Shown here: positions 1-7,775 of the stretch, piece after piece | Numbering within the stretch: the stretch's first letter is position 1 | Layout: each line of letters begins with the position of its first letter | Assembly: GCF_012848475.1 (NCBI RefSeq) | Contig: NZ_CP051666.1 | Coordinates: 581,501 to 645,500 of the forward strand | DNA: 64,000 bases | Reading direction: 5' to 3' | Source of the DNA: Marinobacterium sp. LSUCC0821 | Lineage (GTDB): Bacteria > Pseudomonadota > Gammaproteobacteria > Pseudomonadales > Balneatricaceae | Made by a program: the position numbers and the translations under genes | The notes under the pieces: generated by a model | Database searches by the model: none | The model's input: only the letters and a program-made list of their open reading frames with translations | What the model was told of the DNA's origin: nothing

Positions 1-417
1 TGGCAAAACTTTGGTCGTGATCTATTTACCCGTCATGATTATGAGGGTCTGGATAGTGCGCAAGCTGCTGAGATGATGAAAGCTTTGGATGAGAAGCTCA
101 CTAACCTTGCGGGTAGTAACTTTGATGGCTTTGTCGTTGAAACGGCTGACCAGTTTGCCTATTCCGATCCTGTCGATGGCTCTGTTAGTCAGCGTCAGGG
201 AGTACGTATCCTCTTTACCAACGGCGCACGCATTGTTGTTCGTCTATCTGGCACAGGCACGTCCGGTGCAACACTGCGCGTCTATCTAGATCGTTTCATT
301 AATGAAGATTTAGAGTGTGATACGCAAGCCGCTCTTGCACCTCTGTCTGCTGTTGCGTCCAAGCTGATTGGAGTTGAAGCGTTTACGGGTCGCAAAGCGC
401 CGGATGTTGTTACCTGA
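1..417 (+). CDS. pgm: Phosphoglucomutase, C-terminal part (5' truncated by window edge)
   Basis: The reading frame is open from base 1 and ends at TGA 415-417, so only about the last 138 residues are visible. The segment carries the C-terminal phosphate-binding loop of alpha-phosphohexomutases, RLSGTGTSGATLRVYLD, which in this family binds the non-transferred phosphate of glucose-1-phosphate. The spacing and the upstream GRDLFTRHDYEGLDS stretch fit the alpha-D-glucose-specific, eukaryote-like Pgm rather than AlgC/GlmM types. The expected role is interconversion of glucose-1-P and glucose-6-P in the cytosol. The phosphoserine and metal loops lie outside the window and cannot be checked. Confidence 0.88.
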   Translation, partial: WQNFGRDLFTRHDYEGLDSAQAAEMMKALDEKLTNLAGSNFDGFVVETADQFAYSDPVDGSVSQRQGVRILFTNGARIVVRLSGTGTSGATLRVYLDRFINEDLECDTQAALAPLSAVASKLIGVEAFTGRKAPDVVT

Positions 418-423
418 AAATAT

Positions 424-450
424 CGGGGCCTGCGCGTAGCGAAGGCCCCG
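424..450. terminator. GC-rich hairpin after pgm
   Basis: Arms CGGGGCC (424-430) and GGCCCCG (444-450) form a 7-bp GC stem around a 13-nt loop, 7 nt after the pgm stop. It is followed by GAAAATTG rather than a T-run, so it is either a weak terminator or part of the repeat that starts at 457. Confidence 0.45.
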
Positions 451-456
451 GAAAAT

Positions 457-492
457 TGTAGGAGCGCATTACCCGCAGGGTAAGCCGCGATC
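457..492 (+). repeat. REP-like element, single copy
   Basis: The segment begins TGTAGGAGCGCATT, has a small internal stem (ACCCGCAGGGT) and ends AAGCCGCGATC. The same head (TGTAGGAGCG) and tail (CCGCGATCG or close) recur at about 19.0 and 60.5 kb. The layout matches the GTAGGAGCG...CGCGA type of REP sequence familiar from Pseudomonas genomes. It sits between pgm and gloA. Confidence 0.65.
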
Positions 493-515
493 AATTCCCA
501 TTAAGGAAAGTAGTC

Positions 516-956
516 ATGAAATACCTTCACACCATGGTTCGTGTAACCGATATTGATGCATCGCTAGCCTTCTATTGTGATGCTTTAGGAATGGTTGAGA
601 TCTCCCGTAAAGAGAGTGAAGCGGGGCGTTTTACACTTATCTTTTTAGCAGCTCCGAATGATGCAGAGCGCGGCAGGGCTGAGCAGGCGCCGCTGCTTGA
701 GTTGACCTATAACTGGGATCCGGAAGCTTATGAAGGTGGCCGTAACTTTGGCCACCTAGCTTTCGCAGTGGATGATATTTACGCTACCTGTGCCCACATG
801 CAAGCTTGTGGTGTAGTGATTAACCGACCACCGCGAGATGGTCGAATGGCTTTTGTTCGCTCTCCCGATTTGATCTCAGTAGAGCTATTGCAAAAAGGTG
901 ATGCACTAGCACCTGCTGAACCTTGGCTATCGATGGCCAACATAGGTGAGTGGTAG
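516..956 (+). CDS. gloA: Glyoxalase I-type lactoylglutathione lyase (VOC family)
   Basis: This 146-residue protein is a typical length for bacterial GloA, a metal-dependent cytosolic enzyme that isomerises the methylglyoxal-glutathione hemithioacetal to S-lactoylglutathione. The two betaalphabetabetabeta halves are visible. The probable metal ligands are H5 (LHTMVRV), E62 (LLELTYNW), H80 (FGHLAFAV) and E123 (SVELL), the H/E/H/E set of nickel-type GloA. The asparagine-tyrosine stretch TYNW and the start MKYLHTMVRV are characteristic of the family. The ATG is preceded by TAAGGAAAG at a proper distance. The gene stands alone between a REP-like element and a terminator. Confidence 0.9.
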   Translation: MKYLHTMVRVTDIDASLAFYCDALGMVEISRKESEAGRFTLIFLAAPNDAERGRAEQAPLLELTYNWDPEAYEGGRNFGHLAFAVDDIYATCAHMQACGVVINRPPRDGRMAFVRSPDLISVELLQKGDALAPAEPWLSMANIGEW

Positions 957-975
957 CAGATTCGATGTTACAAAA

Positions 976-998
976 AAGCCCTGTGAATAACAGGGCTT
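976..998. terminator. Bidirectional terminator between gloA and hpaD
   Basis: Inverted repeat AAGCCCTG / CAGGGCTT with a 7-nt loop lies between two convergent genes. An A-run precedes it on the plus strand, so the U-tract is best for leftward transcription, that is, for the hpaD operon. Confidence 0.7.
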
Positions 999-1010
999 AG
1001 TGGAGTCCGA

Positions 1011-1934
1011 TTATAGTCGACTCGCGCCTTCGGTTGACGGAGAGTCAGGGGAAACAGCTTGTGGAACCTGAGATCCTGTCACTTCCGTTACAGGGAAGAT
1101 AGCGTTGATCTGTCCTGTACCTGATGCGCCAAAGTATGGTGTTACCACCTCAGCAGGTGCATTGTATTCGCTCCAGCCTAGTGCACCCATCAGCATTGCC
1201 GTGTCGTGCATAAAGCCTTCGCCGTGACCTTTGGCTGCGTATTCAGGCAGCATTTCACAGAAGTCCTTCCACTGCGCGTTCTTCCACATATCGATCACCA
1301 TGTGGTCAAGATGCTCTAGGAATGGGCTCCAGATCTTGTGAGCAAATTCAGGTGCTTTACCGTTCTGTGCAAAACGGTGCGAGAGCGAACCGCTTGCGAG
1401 AATCGCAACTGTACCGTCGTAGTGCTTCTCAATCGCTTCACGAAGCGCCCAGCCAAGGCGTGCACTGTCGTTAAGGTAGTGCACCATACAAAGAGCTGAA
1501 ATAGAGACAACTTTAAAGTGCTGGTCTTCATTCATGTAACGCATAGGAACAAGTGCTCCGTACTCAGGGGCGAGTGAGGTCTTGTCGTGCGCTAGGGTAT
1601 CGATACCTTGCAGATTACACTCTTTAGCAATGATATGGCCGAGTTCAGGGTTGCCTGGGAACTCATAGGTCATGTGGTTGATAAAGTGTGGTAGTTCGTT
1701 ACTGGTGTAGTCGCCTTTGAAGTGATCGTTACAAAGGATGTGATAACCACCGTTTACGAGCCAGTGGGTATCGAAAACGATGATGGTATCTACGCCTAGT
1801 TCACGACAACGACGGCCGATCTCTTTATGGCCGTCAATTGCTGCTTTACGCGTATCTTTACGAGGACCATCGAACTCTGAGAGGTACATCGATGGTACAT
1901 GTGTAATTTTGGCTGCGAGTGCGAGTTTACCCAT
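1011..1934 (-). CDS. hpaD: 3,4-dihydroxyphenylacetate (homoprotocatechuate) 2,3-dioxygenase
   Basis: Ring-cleaving extradiol dioxygenase of the LigB (class III) family. It opens homoprotocatechuate to 5-carboxymethyl-2-hydroxymuconate semialdehyde using Fe(II) and O2. The start MGKLALAAKITHVPSMYLSE is nearly that of enterobacterial HpaD. The probable iron ligands are H12, H57 (FDTHWLV) and E239 (GHGEG), with H186 in SGSLSHRF as a likely catalytic residue. At 307 residues it has a C-terminal tail of about 25 residues, rich in Ser and Pro, past the usual end near INAIFP. It is the last gene of the leftward hpa operon. A 125-nt gap to hpaR and its own AAGGAAAG site leave room for an internal promoter. 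Confidence 0.93.
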   Translation of the reverse strand: MGKLALAAKITHVPSMYLSEFDGPRKDTRKAAIDGHKEIGRRCRELGVDTIIVFDTHWLVNGGYHILCNDHFKGDYTSNELPHFINHMTYEFPGNPELGHIIAKECNLQGIDTLAHDKTSLAPEYGALVPMRYMNEDQHFKVVSISALCMVHYLNDSARLGWALREAIEKHYDGTVAILASGSLSHRFAQNGKAPEFAHKIWSPFLEHLDHMVIDMWKNAQWKDFCEMLPEYAAKGHGEGFMHDTAMLMGALGWSEYNAPAEVVTPYFGASGTGQINAIFPVTEVTGSQVPQAVSPDSPSTEGASRL

Positions 1935-2059
1935 ATTGTTATCTCACTTTCCTTTGTGTGTTTGAGTTTACCGAACGGTCCGCATCCGTTGCGTACAGGG
2001 TTATCTTAATGAGTCTTACTAAAGTCATTATTGCTTCAGCTCAACAAATAAAGAACCTT

Positions 2060-2488
2060 TTAGGCGTCGGGATCTAAGCTCAATATCTTGTTTAAAAGTT
2101 GATCGAGCTTCTGCATATCCTTAGAGCTCAATTTCTTGGTTAGCTGCTGATATCGCTCATCAACTAACGGAGCGACCTCATCAAACATCGCCTCTGCTTT
2201 TGGGGTTAGAGAGATGAGAACTACGCGCTGGTCTTCTGAAGAGCGGCGGCGTTTAATCAAATCCTGTTGCTCTAGGCGCGTTAGAATGCCAGTCAAACTA
2301 GGGCTCAAAAGTGAGCATCGATTGGCTAGCTCTTTGGACTCAGACTCTGGGTACTGCTTGAGTGCACGAATTACTCGCCACTGCTGCTCAGTAAGAGAGA
2401 CCTCCTGCAACACAGGACGGAAGAAACTCATGGTTACTTCGCGTGCCTTAAGCAGTTTTAGAGGTATCGAATCATCAAAATCACGCAT
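2060..2488 (-). CDS. hpaR: MarR-family repressor of the homoprotocatechuate operon
   Basis: 142-residue winged-helix protein. The segments SFFRPVLQEVSLTEQQWRV and LLSPSLTGILTRLEQQDLI (recognition helix region), followed by the RRRSSEDQR wing, closely match enterobacterial HpaR. HpaR represses the meta-cleavage genes and is released by pathway aromatics such as 4-hydroxyphenylacetate. Here it is co-directional with and embedded in the operon it should control, between hpaE and hpaD, rather than at its head. The likely operator is the inverted repeat in the hpaH-hpaF gap. Confidence 0.85.
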   Translation of the reverse strand: MRDFDDSIPLKLLKAREVTMSFFRPVLQEVSLTEQQWRVIRALKQYPESESKELANRCSLLSPSLTGILTRLEQQDLIKRRRSSEDQRVVLISLTPKAEAMFDEVAPLVDERYQQLTKKLSSKDMQKLDQLLNKILSLDPDA

Positions 2489-2544
2489 TTTAGTATTCGC
2501 TTAAATTGAGTGAATGCGCTGGCGGTTAACCAGCGCATATCAGC

Positions 2545-4077
2545 TTATTTACCGAGTGTTGGAACCTTGTGAGTACCATGTGCGACACACACGTTCTTAG
2601 TTTCCATGTAGAAGTCGAAGCTCCAGTCGCCGCCATCACGGCCGATACCAGACTGCTTGATACCACCGAATGGAGAAGGCAGGTTACGGTTGTTCTCAGA
2701 GTTAACCCAAAGCATACCCGCTTCAACTTTACGAGCCATACGCATTGCACGGCCAGTGTTTTCAGTCCAGATGTAACCTGATAGGCCATACTCTGTATCG
2801 TTCGCGATAGCGATCGCTTCCTCTTCAGTTTCAAACTGGATAGCAGTTAGAACAGGTCCGAAAATCTCTTCACGCGCGATACGCATGCTGTTGTCAGCGC
2901 CGGTGAATAGGGTTGGTTTAACGTAGTTACCCTGTAGAGAAATACCGTTGTTAGCTTGATCAACACGTGCACCACCAACAGCGATTTTAGCGCCATCTTC
3001 AGTCGCTAGATCCATGTAGCTTAGTACTTTCGCACAGTGGCCAGTGTGAACAAGTGGGCCCACTTCTGTTTGTGGATCCAGTGGGTGGCCTACGCGAAGG
3101 TTCTTAACGCGAGCTTCTAGGGCTTCGATGAACTTCGGTGCGATACCTTTCTGGATGAGAAGGCGGCTAGATGAAGTACAACGCTGGCCGTTCAAGCTGT
3201 AGATCATGAATACAACTGCATCTAGTGCACGTTCAAAGTCTGCATCATCAAATACAATAACTGGGTTTTTACCACCTAGCTCGAAGTGCATACGTTTTAG
3301 CGTATCTGCACCCTGACGCATAATGTGTGTACCAGTCGCTGATTCACCAACAAGAGCGACAGCCTTGATAGCTGGGTGCTCAGTTAGACGCTTACCAGCA
3401 GTCTCACCGAAACCGTTAACCATGTTCCAAACGCCTTTTGGAAGAACTTCATCTGCAATTTCAGCAAGGATGTAAGCGCTTAGCGGTGTTAGTTCAGCTG
3501 GTTTGTGTACCACGGTACAGCCTGCGGCTAGGGCAGGGGCGATCTTCCAGGTAGATAGCATGAAAGGGGTGTTCCATGGCGTGATGATGCCAACAGGACC
3601 AATCGCGTTGCGGATTGTGAAGTTGGTGTGCTCGTCCTGGTGAAGTGCCAGGCCGTTCTGCGCTTCTGGTGCTTTGTCGGCGAAGAAGCGGAAGTTAGCT
3701 GCGCCGCGAACAGCTGCCTGTTTCATGAAACGAATCGCCTGACCACAGTCCATAGACTCAACTAGTGCGATCTCGTCTGCACGCTCTACAAGTTTGTCTG
3801 CAAACTTATTAAGAATCTTTTTACGCTCAGCGCCTGGAGTGTTTGACCACTCCTGGAATGCATCTTCTGCTGCCTGACAAGCAGCATCTACATCTGCCAC
3901 AGTACCGGCAACAACCTTACCTAGTGATGAGTTATCAGTTGGTGTGATGTTGTCGTATAGTTCGCCACAAGAACCCTGAGTGAATTCACCATTGATGTAG
4001 TGGCCTACAGGTGCATCAGCAAAACGTTTTAGGTAGTCGGTAGCGCGTGCTTGGTTTGTTTGTAGAGTATCGCTCAT
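2545..4077 (-). CDS. hpaE: 5-carboxymethyl-2-hydroxymuconate semialdehyde dehydrogenase
   Basis: NAD-dependent aldehyde dehydrogenase superfamily enzyme that oxidises the ring-fission semialdehyde to 5-carboxymethyl-2-hydroxymuconate. Visible features are the TPWNTPF oxyanion Asn (N169), catalytic base E266 in FELGGKNP and nucleophile C300 in NGQRCTSS. The C-terminal FGGIKQSGIGRDGG motif is typical of the HpaE/BetB group. The start chosen is the ATG at 4077 (MSDTLQTNQ...), because AAAGGAG lies 9 nt upstream; a longer frame begins at 4098 but has no ribosome site. Length is 510 residues. It follows hpaG2 with a 25-nt gap. Confidence 0.92.
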   Translation of the reverse strand: MSDTLQTNQARATDYLKRFADAPVGHYINGEFTQGSCGELYDNITPTDNSSLGKVVAGTVADVDAACQAAEDAFQEWSNTPGAERKKILNKFADKLVERADEIALVESMDCGQAIRFMKQAAVRGAANFRFFADKAPEAQNGLALHQDEHTNFTIRNAIGPVGIITPWNTPFMLSTWKIAPALAAGCTVVHKPAELTPLSAYILAEIADEVLPKGVWNMVNGFGETAGKRLTEHPAIKAVALVGESATGTHIMRQGADTLKRMHFELGGKNPVIVFDDADFERALDAVVFMIYSLNGQRCTSSSRLLIQKGIAPKFIEALEARVKNLRVGHPLDPQTEVGPLVHTGHCAKVLSYMDLATEDGAKIAVGGARVDQANNGISLQGNYVKPTLFTGADNSMRIAREEIFGPVLTAIQFETEEEAIAIANDTEYGLSGYIWTENTGRAMRMARKVEAGMLWVNSENNRNLPSPFGGIKQSGIGRDGGDWSFDFYMETKNVCVAHGTHKVPTLGK

Positions 4078-4102
4078 TTTTAAAACTCCTTTGGGCAAGT
4101 AA

Positions 4103-4885
4103 TTAGTACTTGTCGCCGTAATATTCTTGTTCGCTAACCATGCGGGTCTCTAGCGCACAAATGTTCTCAATTTCACATACGATCGTGTCGCCTGGCTGAC
4201 AGTCGACGATACCGTGTGGTGTACCTGTACAGATCATGTCACCTGGGTTTAGGGTCATCACTTTACTTAGGTACTCGATAACGAATGGCACATTAAAGAT
4301 CATATCTTTGGTGCTGCCCTCTTGAGTCATCTTGCCGTTGACGTGAGTCGTTAGGCGAAGCGCATTTGCATCAGCAATGTCCGCTGTATCAACTATCCAA
4401 GGCCCCATAGGCAGTAAAGAGTCGCGGCTCTTGACGCGTAGGTTAGGGCGGTAGTAGTTCTCTAGGTAGTCACGGATAGCAAAGTCGTTACATACGGTGT
4501 AACCCGCTACATAATCAAGAGCATCTTCCGCTTTGATGTTTTTACCTGACTTACCAATAATTGCGACTAGTTCACACTCGTAGTGTTGGTAATCGATGTT
4601 GTCTGGGCGGTAGCTCACCTGCTTGTGACCGGTTAGGCAGTTAGCGTGCTTAACAAAGATCAGTGGCTCTTTAGGTGGTTCAAATGCCAGTTCTGTAGCG
4701 TGGTCTGCGTAGTTAATACCAAGCGCAAAGATAGTGCCTGGCTCTTTAACCGGTGGTAGCCAAGTAATTGCGTCAGAATCTAGTGCTACATTGATCTGCT
4801 CACCTTCATTTGTGGTGATCTGGTCGTTAGCGTCGATGTTGATATCTAGCTCACGGCCTTCTAGCAAAATACGTGCGCGTCTCAT
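4103..4885 (-). CDS. hpaG2: HpaG C-terminal-type subunit: 2-hydroxyhepta-2,4-diene-1,7-dioate isomerase/decarboxylase
   Basis: Fumarylacetoacetate-hydrolase-fold protein corresponding to the second half of the fused enterobacterial HpaG. FALGINYADHATEL, HYECELVAIIGK, GYTVCNDFAIRDYLENYYRPNLRVKSRD and NPGDMICTGTPHGI are all diagnostic. The acidic metal ligands lie in YECELV. With HpaG1 it should decarboxylate 5-oxo-pent-3-ene-1,2,5-tricarboxylate and isomerise the product. The start is the ATG at 4885, which has GGGAGG 8 nt upstream and is one base past the hpaG1 TAA; a GTG at 4894 is less likely. The tight spacing suggests translational coupling. Confidence 0.9.
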   Translation of the reverse strand: MRRARILLEGRELDINIDANDQITTNEGEQINVALDSDAITWLPPVKEPGTIFALGINYADHATELAFEPPKEPLIFVKHANCLTGHKQVSYRPDNIDYQHYECELVAIIGKSGKNIKAEDALDYVAGYTVCNDFAIRDYLENYYRPNLRVKSRDSLLPMGPWIVDTADIADANALRLTTHVNGKMTQEGSTKDMIFNVPFVIEYLSKVMTLNPGDMICTGTPHGIVDCQPGDTIVCEIENICALETRMVSEQEYYGDKY

Positions 4886-4886
4886 G

Positions 4887-5552
4887 TTAGGCACCTCCCA
4901 AAGTGTTGTTTAGGGTGCCTACACCCTCAATTGAAATAGCAACTTTGTCGCCTTTAGCTACGGCAACACGGTCACCGTAGAAGCCGACTGCAATCACTTC
5001 ACCTTCCTGAAGGGTCATGATGTAAGAGAGTGTGTGAATAAGGGTCGCAACACTGCGCTCCATCTGAGTAAGAGGGAAACTAGATTTCACATTGCCATTT
5101 ACGGCTACATCAACAGTAAGTGAATCTGGAGAAAGGCCAACTGGTGAAACGACTGCTGGGCCTACAGGTGCTGAGTTATCTAGACACTTACCTTTGATAT
5201 CAGGACGGAAGTAGGTTTGCTCCGGAAGAGAGTATTCTGCTACGACTGTGTAACCTTTTACGTAGTTAAGAGCGTCAGCTTCTGAAACGCGGCAAGTCTC
5301 TTTACCGATTACTACGCCTAAACTGCCACCCACGGCCATTTCTGCTACATCAACGCCGTCGAAATCTTTTGCCCAATCTACTACTGCACCGTCAGTGCTC
5401 CAAGTGTTACGTGGCTTGTAGTAAAGCACAGGCTGAGTTGGTGGCTTAACGTAAGGTTTTTCGTTGAACGTATCGCTCATCTTCTTAAGCTGTTCGCTGT
5501 CGTTTAAGGCAACGCAGATCAGCTTACTGTGAACCAGTGTATTCGGGTTCAT
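4887..5552 (-). CDS. hpaG1: HpaG N-terminal-type subunit (FAH-fold isomerase/decarboxylase)
   Basis: A 221-residue FAH-fold protein equivalent to the first half of fused HpaG: LICVALNDSEQL, VLYYKPRNTW, GGSLGVVIGK, GYTVVAEYSLPEQTYFRPDIKGKCLDNSAPVGP. In Enterobacteria the two halves form one bifunctional chain; here they are separate adjacent genes, as in many other Proteobacteria. The start ATG has AAAAGGAG upstream, so it is a genuine cistron and not half of a frameshifted fusion. It lies 12 nt after hpaI. Confidence 0.87.
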   Translation of the reverse strand: MNPNTLVHSKLICVALNDSEQLKKMSDTFNEKPYVKPPTQPVLYYKPRNTWSTDGAVVDWAKDFDGVDVAEMAVGGSLGVVIGKETCRVSEADALNYVKGYTVVAEYSLPEQTYFRPDIKGKCLDNSAPVGPAVVSPVGLSPDSLTVDVAVNGNVKSSFPLTQMERSVATLIHTLSYIMTLQEGEVIAVGFYGDRVAVAKGDKVAISIEGVGTLNNTLGGA

Positions 5553-5564
5553 CCTAATCTCCTT

Positions 5565-6371
5565 TTAGTAACTAGCTTGGGGCTTGGTGCTGACAGGTTC
5601 AGCGCCGCCCTTGAATTTCTGTGCAAGTTTGCGAGTCTCGTTGGCAAGAATCATAGAGTCGACACCCACACCTACAAATGATGCGCCCGCTTCGATGTAC
5701 TCTTGTGCCATGCTTGGGTCGAGGCAGAGTAAGCCACCCCATTTGCCAGCCGCTTTTATCTTACCTAGACCCTGCTTGATCGTTTCAACTACAACAGGGT
5801 TGCCTGCATCACCGATATAACCCATAGATGCTGATAGGTCAGAAGGGCCGATGAATACACCGTCTACACCATCTACAGCTAGGATTTCATCAAGATTTTC
5901 GATCGCTGTTGTCGTCTCTGCCTGAACAATTAAGCAGATCTCAGCGTTAGCTTTTTTAAGGTAGCCAGGGATCTGGTTCCAACGAGCAGCACGAGCTAGG
6001 GATGTCCCTAGACCGCGTACACCCTCAGGTGGATAACGAACGGCACGAACCATCTCTTTTGCCTGTTCAGCAGTGTCGATCATTGGCACGAGTAAAGTTT
6101 GCGCACCAATATCGATTAGCTGCTTAATAAGCGCAGTGTCACCAATAACTGGGCGAACGATAGGGGCAACATCATATGGGGCGATAGCCTGAAGGTGTGC
6201 CATGATCGTGCGCAAATCAAAAGGTGCATGCTCGCTATCGATCAATAGCCAATCAAAACCTGCACACGCGAGCATCTCTGCAACGCTGTTATCAGGTATG
6301 CCACACCACAAGCCGAACTGGGTTTCGCCAGTTGCTAAGCCTGCTTTAAATTGGTTTTTTGGAAGTTCCAT
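5565..6371 (-). CDS. hpaI: 4-hydroxy-2-oxoheptane-1,7-dioate aldolase (class II)
   Basis: HpcH/HpaI-family metal-dependent aldolase that splits 4-hydroxy-2-oxoheptanedioate into pyruvate and succinate semialdehyde. At 268 residues it is near the usual 260-267. Diagnostic stretches are [33 protein letters not shown] with the catalytic His in [37 protein letters not shown] with the metal-binding Glu, and [17 protein letters not shown] with the metal-binding Asp. It lies 10 nt after hpaH and 12 nt before hpaG1 in the operon. The product succinate semialdehyde is presumably taken on by GabD at 7.8 kb. Confidence 0.92.
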   Translation of the reverse strand: MELPKNQFKAGLATGETQFGLWCGIPDNSVAEMLACAGFDWLLIDSEHAPFDLRTIMAHLQAIAPYDVAPIVRPVIGDTALIKQLIDIGAQTLLVPMIDTAEQAKEMVRAVRYPPEGVRGLGTSLARAARWNQIPGYLKKANAEICLIVQAETTTAIENLDEILAVDGVDGVFIGPSDLSASMGYIGDAGNPVVVETIKQGLGKIKAAGKWGGLLCLDPSMAQEYIEAGASFVGVGVDSMILANETRKLAQKFKGGAEPVSTKPQASY

Positions 6372-6381
6372 TACATCAACC

Positions 6382-7185
6382 TTATTCGAAGCTTAGACCG
6401 ATGCCACCTAGTGGACCGAAGTCTGCATGGATGGTGTCACCAGCTTTTACTGGAACAGGGCGGGTGAATGAGCCAGCCAAGATAACCTGGCCTGGTTCAA
6501 GGCCAAGACCATGTGGCGCAAAGCGTTTACACACCCAGCTGATCCCTTTTGCAGGGTGGCCAAGTACGCCGCCAGCTAGGCCTGTCTCTTCAATCTTGCC
6601 GTTTAGGTAGAGCATGGCGCCTGCCCAACGAAGATCCATCTCTGTTGGTTTGATTGGGCGGCCACCCATGATGATGCCGGCATTTGCTGCGTTATCAGAG
6701 ATAGTGTCGTATACCTTGCGGGTATAGCCGGTCGCTGGGTCTGTACGCATGCAGCGAGCTGCAATCAGTTCTAGTGACGGAATCACATAGTCAGTTGCGT
6801 TGTATACGTCAGTGATTGATACGTTTTCGCCGAACAGTGGCTTTTTAAGTACAAACGCCAATTCCACTTCAATACGAGGATCTAGGAAGTCAGATGCCTT
6901 AAGCGTATCGCCATCTTCAAACAACATGTCATCTAGTAACACGCCGTAATCTGGTTCGTCGATATTTACAGCCATCTGCATTGCACGAGAGGTAAGACCT
7001 ACCTTGTAACCAATCACTTTGCGGCCAGATGCAAGCTTTTGATCGACCCAGGTTTTCTGGATGGCGTATGCATCGCTCATATCCATCTCAGGGTAATCCA
7101 GGGTAAGTGCTGGAATCTGTTTGCGTTCAACTTCAGCTTTGTAAAGTCGGTTTGCTGCTTCGATTTGCTGCTCTTTGGTTAGCAC
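6382..7185 (-). CDS. hpaH: 2-oxo-hept-4-ene-1,7-dioate hydratase
   Basis: Hydratase of the FAH/MhpD-like fold that adds water to 2-oxohept-4-ene-1,7-dioate, feeding HpaI. Matching regions include [53 protein letters not shown] (acidic Mg ligands), [16 protein letters not shown] and [15 protein letters not shown]. The start chosen is GTG 7185 ([15 protein letters not shown]), preceded by AAGGAG; upstream in-frame codons to 7215 have no ribosome site and no counterpart in the family. It is the first gene of the leftward hpa operon, so its promoter must lie in the 176-nt gap to hpaF. Confidence 0.9.
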   Translation of the reverse strand: MLTKEQQIEAANRLYKAEVERKQIPALTLDYPEMDMSDAYAIQKTWVDQKLASGRKVIGYKVGLTSRAMQMAVNIDEPDYGVLLDDMLFEDGDTLKASDFLDPRIEVELAFVLKKPLFGENVSITDVYNATDYVIPSLELIAARCMRTDPATGYTRKVYDTISDNAANAGIIMGGRPIKPTEMDLRWAGAMLYLNGKIEETGLAGGVLGHPAKGISWVCKRFAPHGLGLEPGQVILAGSFTRPVPVKAGDTIHADFGPLGGIGLSFE

Positions 7186-7250
7186 GATAAGGCTCCTTAA
7201 AAATATCTGTATCACTCTAAAGTGAAGTGGTTTTAGTTTGCATAAAGTTT

Positions 7251-7286
7251 GTTAACATGTAAACTAATATTTGTTCATATATTAAC
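7251..7286. promoter_or_regulatory. Candidate HpaR operator in the divergent hpaH/hpaF gap
   Basis: The gap contains an inverted repeat: GTTAACATGTAAAC (7251-7264) and GTTCATATATTAAC (7273-7286), 11 of 14 positions paired across an 8-nt spacer. The surrounding sequence is markedly AT-rich. Its position between the two divergent hpa transcripts, and the presence of a MarR-family repressor gene in the cluster, make it the best operator candidate. Assignment to HpaR is inference. Confidence 0.45.
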
Positions 7287-7361
7287 TTTTTTGTTGTTAG
7301 GGCTTTACTGGCTTAAATCGATCCGTGACAATCCAGTTAGTACTTAGCATAGGAATCTGAA

Positions 7362-7745
7362 ATGCCACATTTTGTCGTAGATTACTCAGCAAACTTGCAT
7401 GACCGTTTGGACTTTCAAACACTCTTTAAAGAACTGCATACCTACGTAGTATCTACGGGCGCATTTCCGATTGGTGGCGCGCGCAGCAGAGCAATACGTT
7501 GTGATGACTACTATGTGGCAGATGGCCGAGAAGAGTTTGCGTATATCAACCTCACGTTAAAGATAGGTGCAGGACGCCCGTTTGAGCTGCGTGAAGAGGT
7601 AGCTAAGAAGGTATTTGAAATATTCACAGATTGGATGAAACCGATCACCGACAACACCTATGTGATGATCTCTTTTGAAATGTCTGAACTGGAGCCAGTT
7701 CTCAAGTTCAACATGAACAATATTCATCCACTATTTAAAGATTAA
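7362..7745 (+). CDS. hpaF: 5-carboxymethyl-2-hydroxymuconate delta-isomerase
   Basis: Small (127-residue) tautomerase-superfamily enzyme that isomerises 5-carboxymethyl-2-hydroxymuconate to 5-oxopent-3-ene-1,2,5-tricarboxylate. After Met removal the catalytic N-terminal proline is P2 (MPHFVVDYS). FPIGGARSRA, LTLKIGAGRPFELRE and the C-terminal MNNIHPLFKD follow the HpaF pattern. It is transcribed divergently from the other hpa genes and is followed 30 nt later by gabD, so these two form a second small operon of the same pathway. Confidence 0.92.
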   Translation: MPHFVVDYSANLHDRLDFQTLFKELHTYVVSTGAFPIGGARSRAIRCDDYYVADGREEFAYINLTLKIGAGRPFELREEVAKKVFEIFTDWMKPITDNTYVMISFEMSELEPVLKFNMNNIHPLFKD

Positions 7746-7775
7746 ACAGACACACTATTCAGGGAAATGATCACA

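Noticed and set aside
424-492. Possible small RNA or riboswitch between pgm and gloA
   Set aside because: The segment is explained by a stem plus a REP-like element that recurs elsewhere in the window; there is no riboswitch core.
4103-5552. HpaG1 and HpaG2 as a frameshifted single fused gene
   Set aside because: Each has its own ribosome site and start, with a stop one base before the next ATG. Separate HpaG subunits are common outside Enterobacteria.
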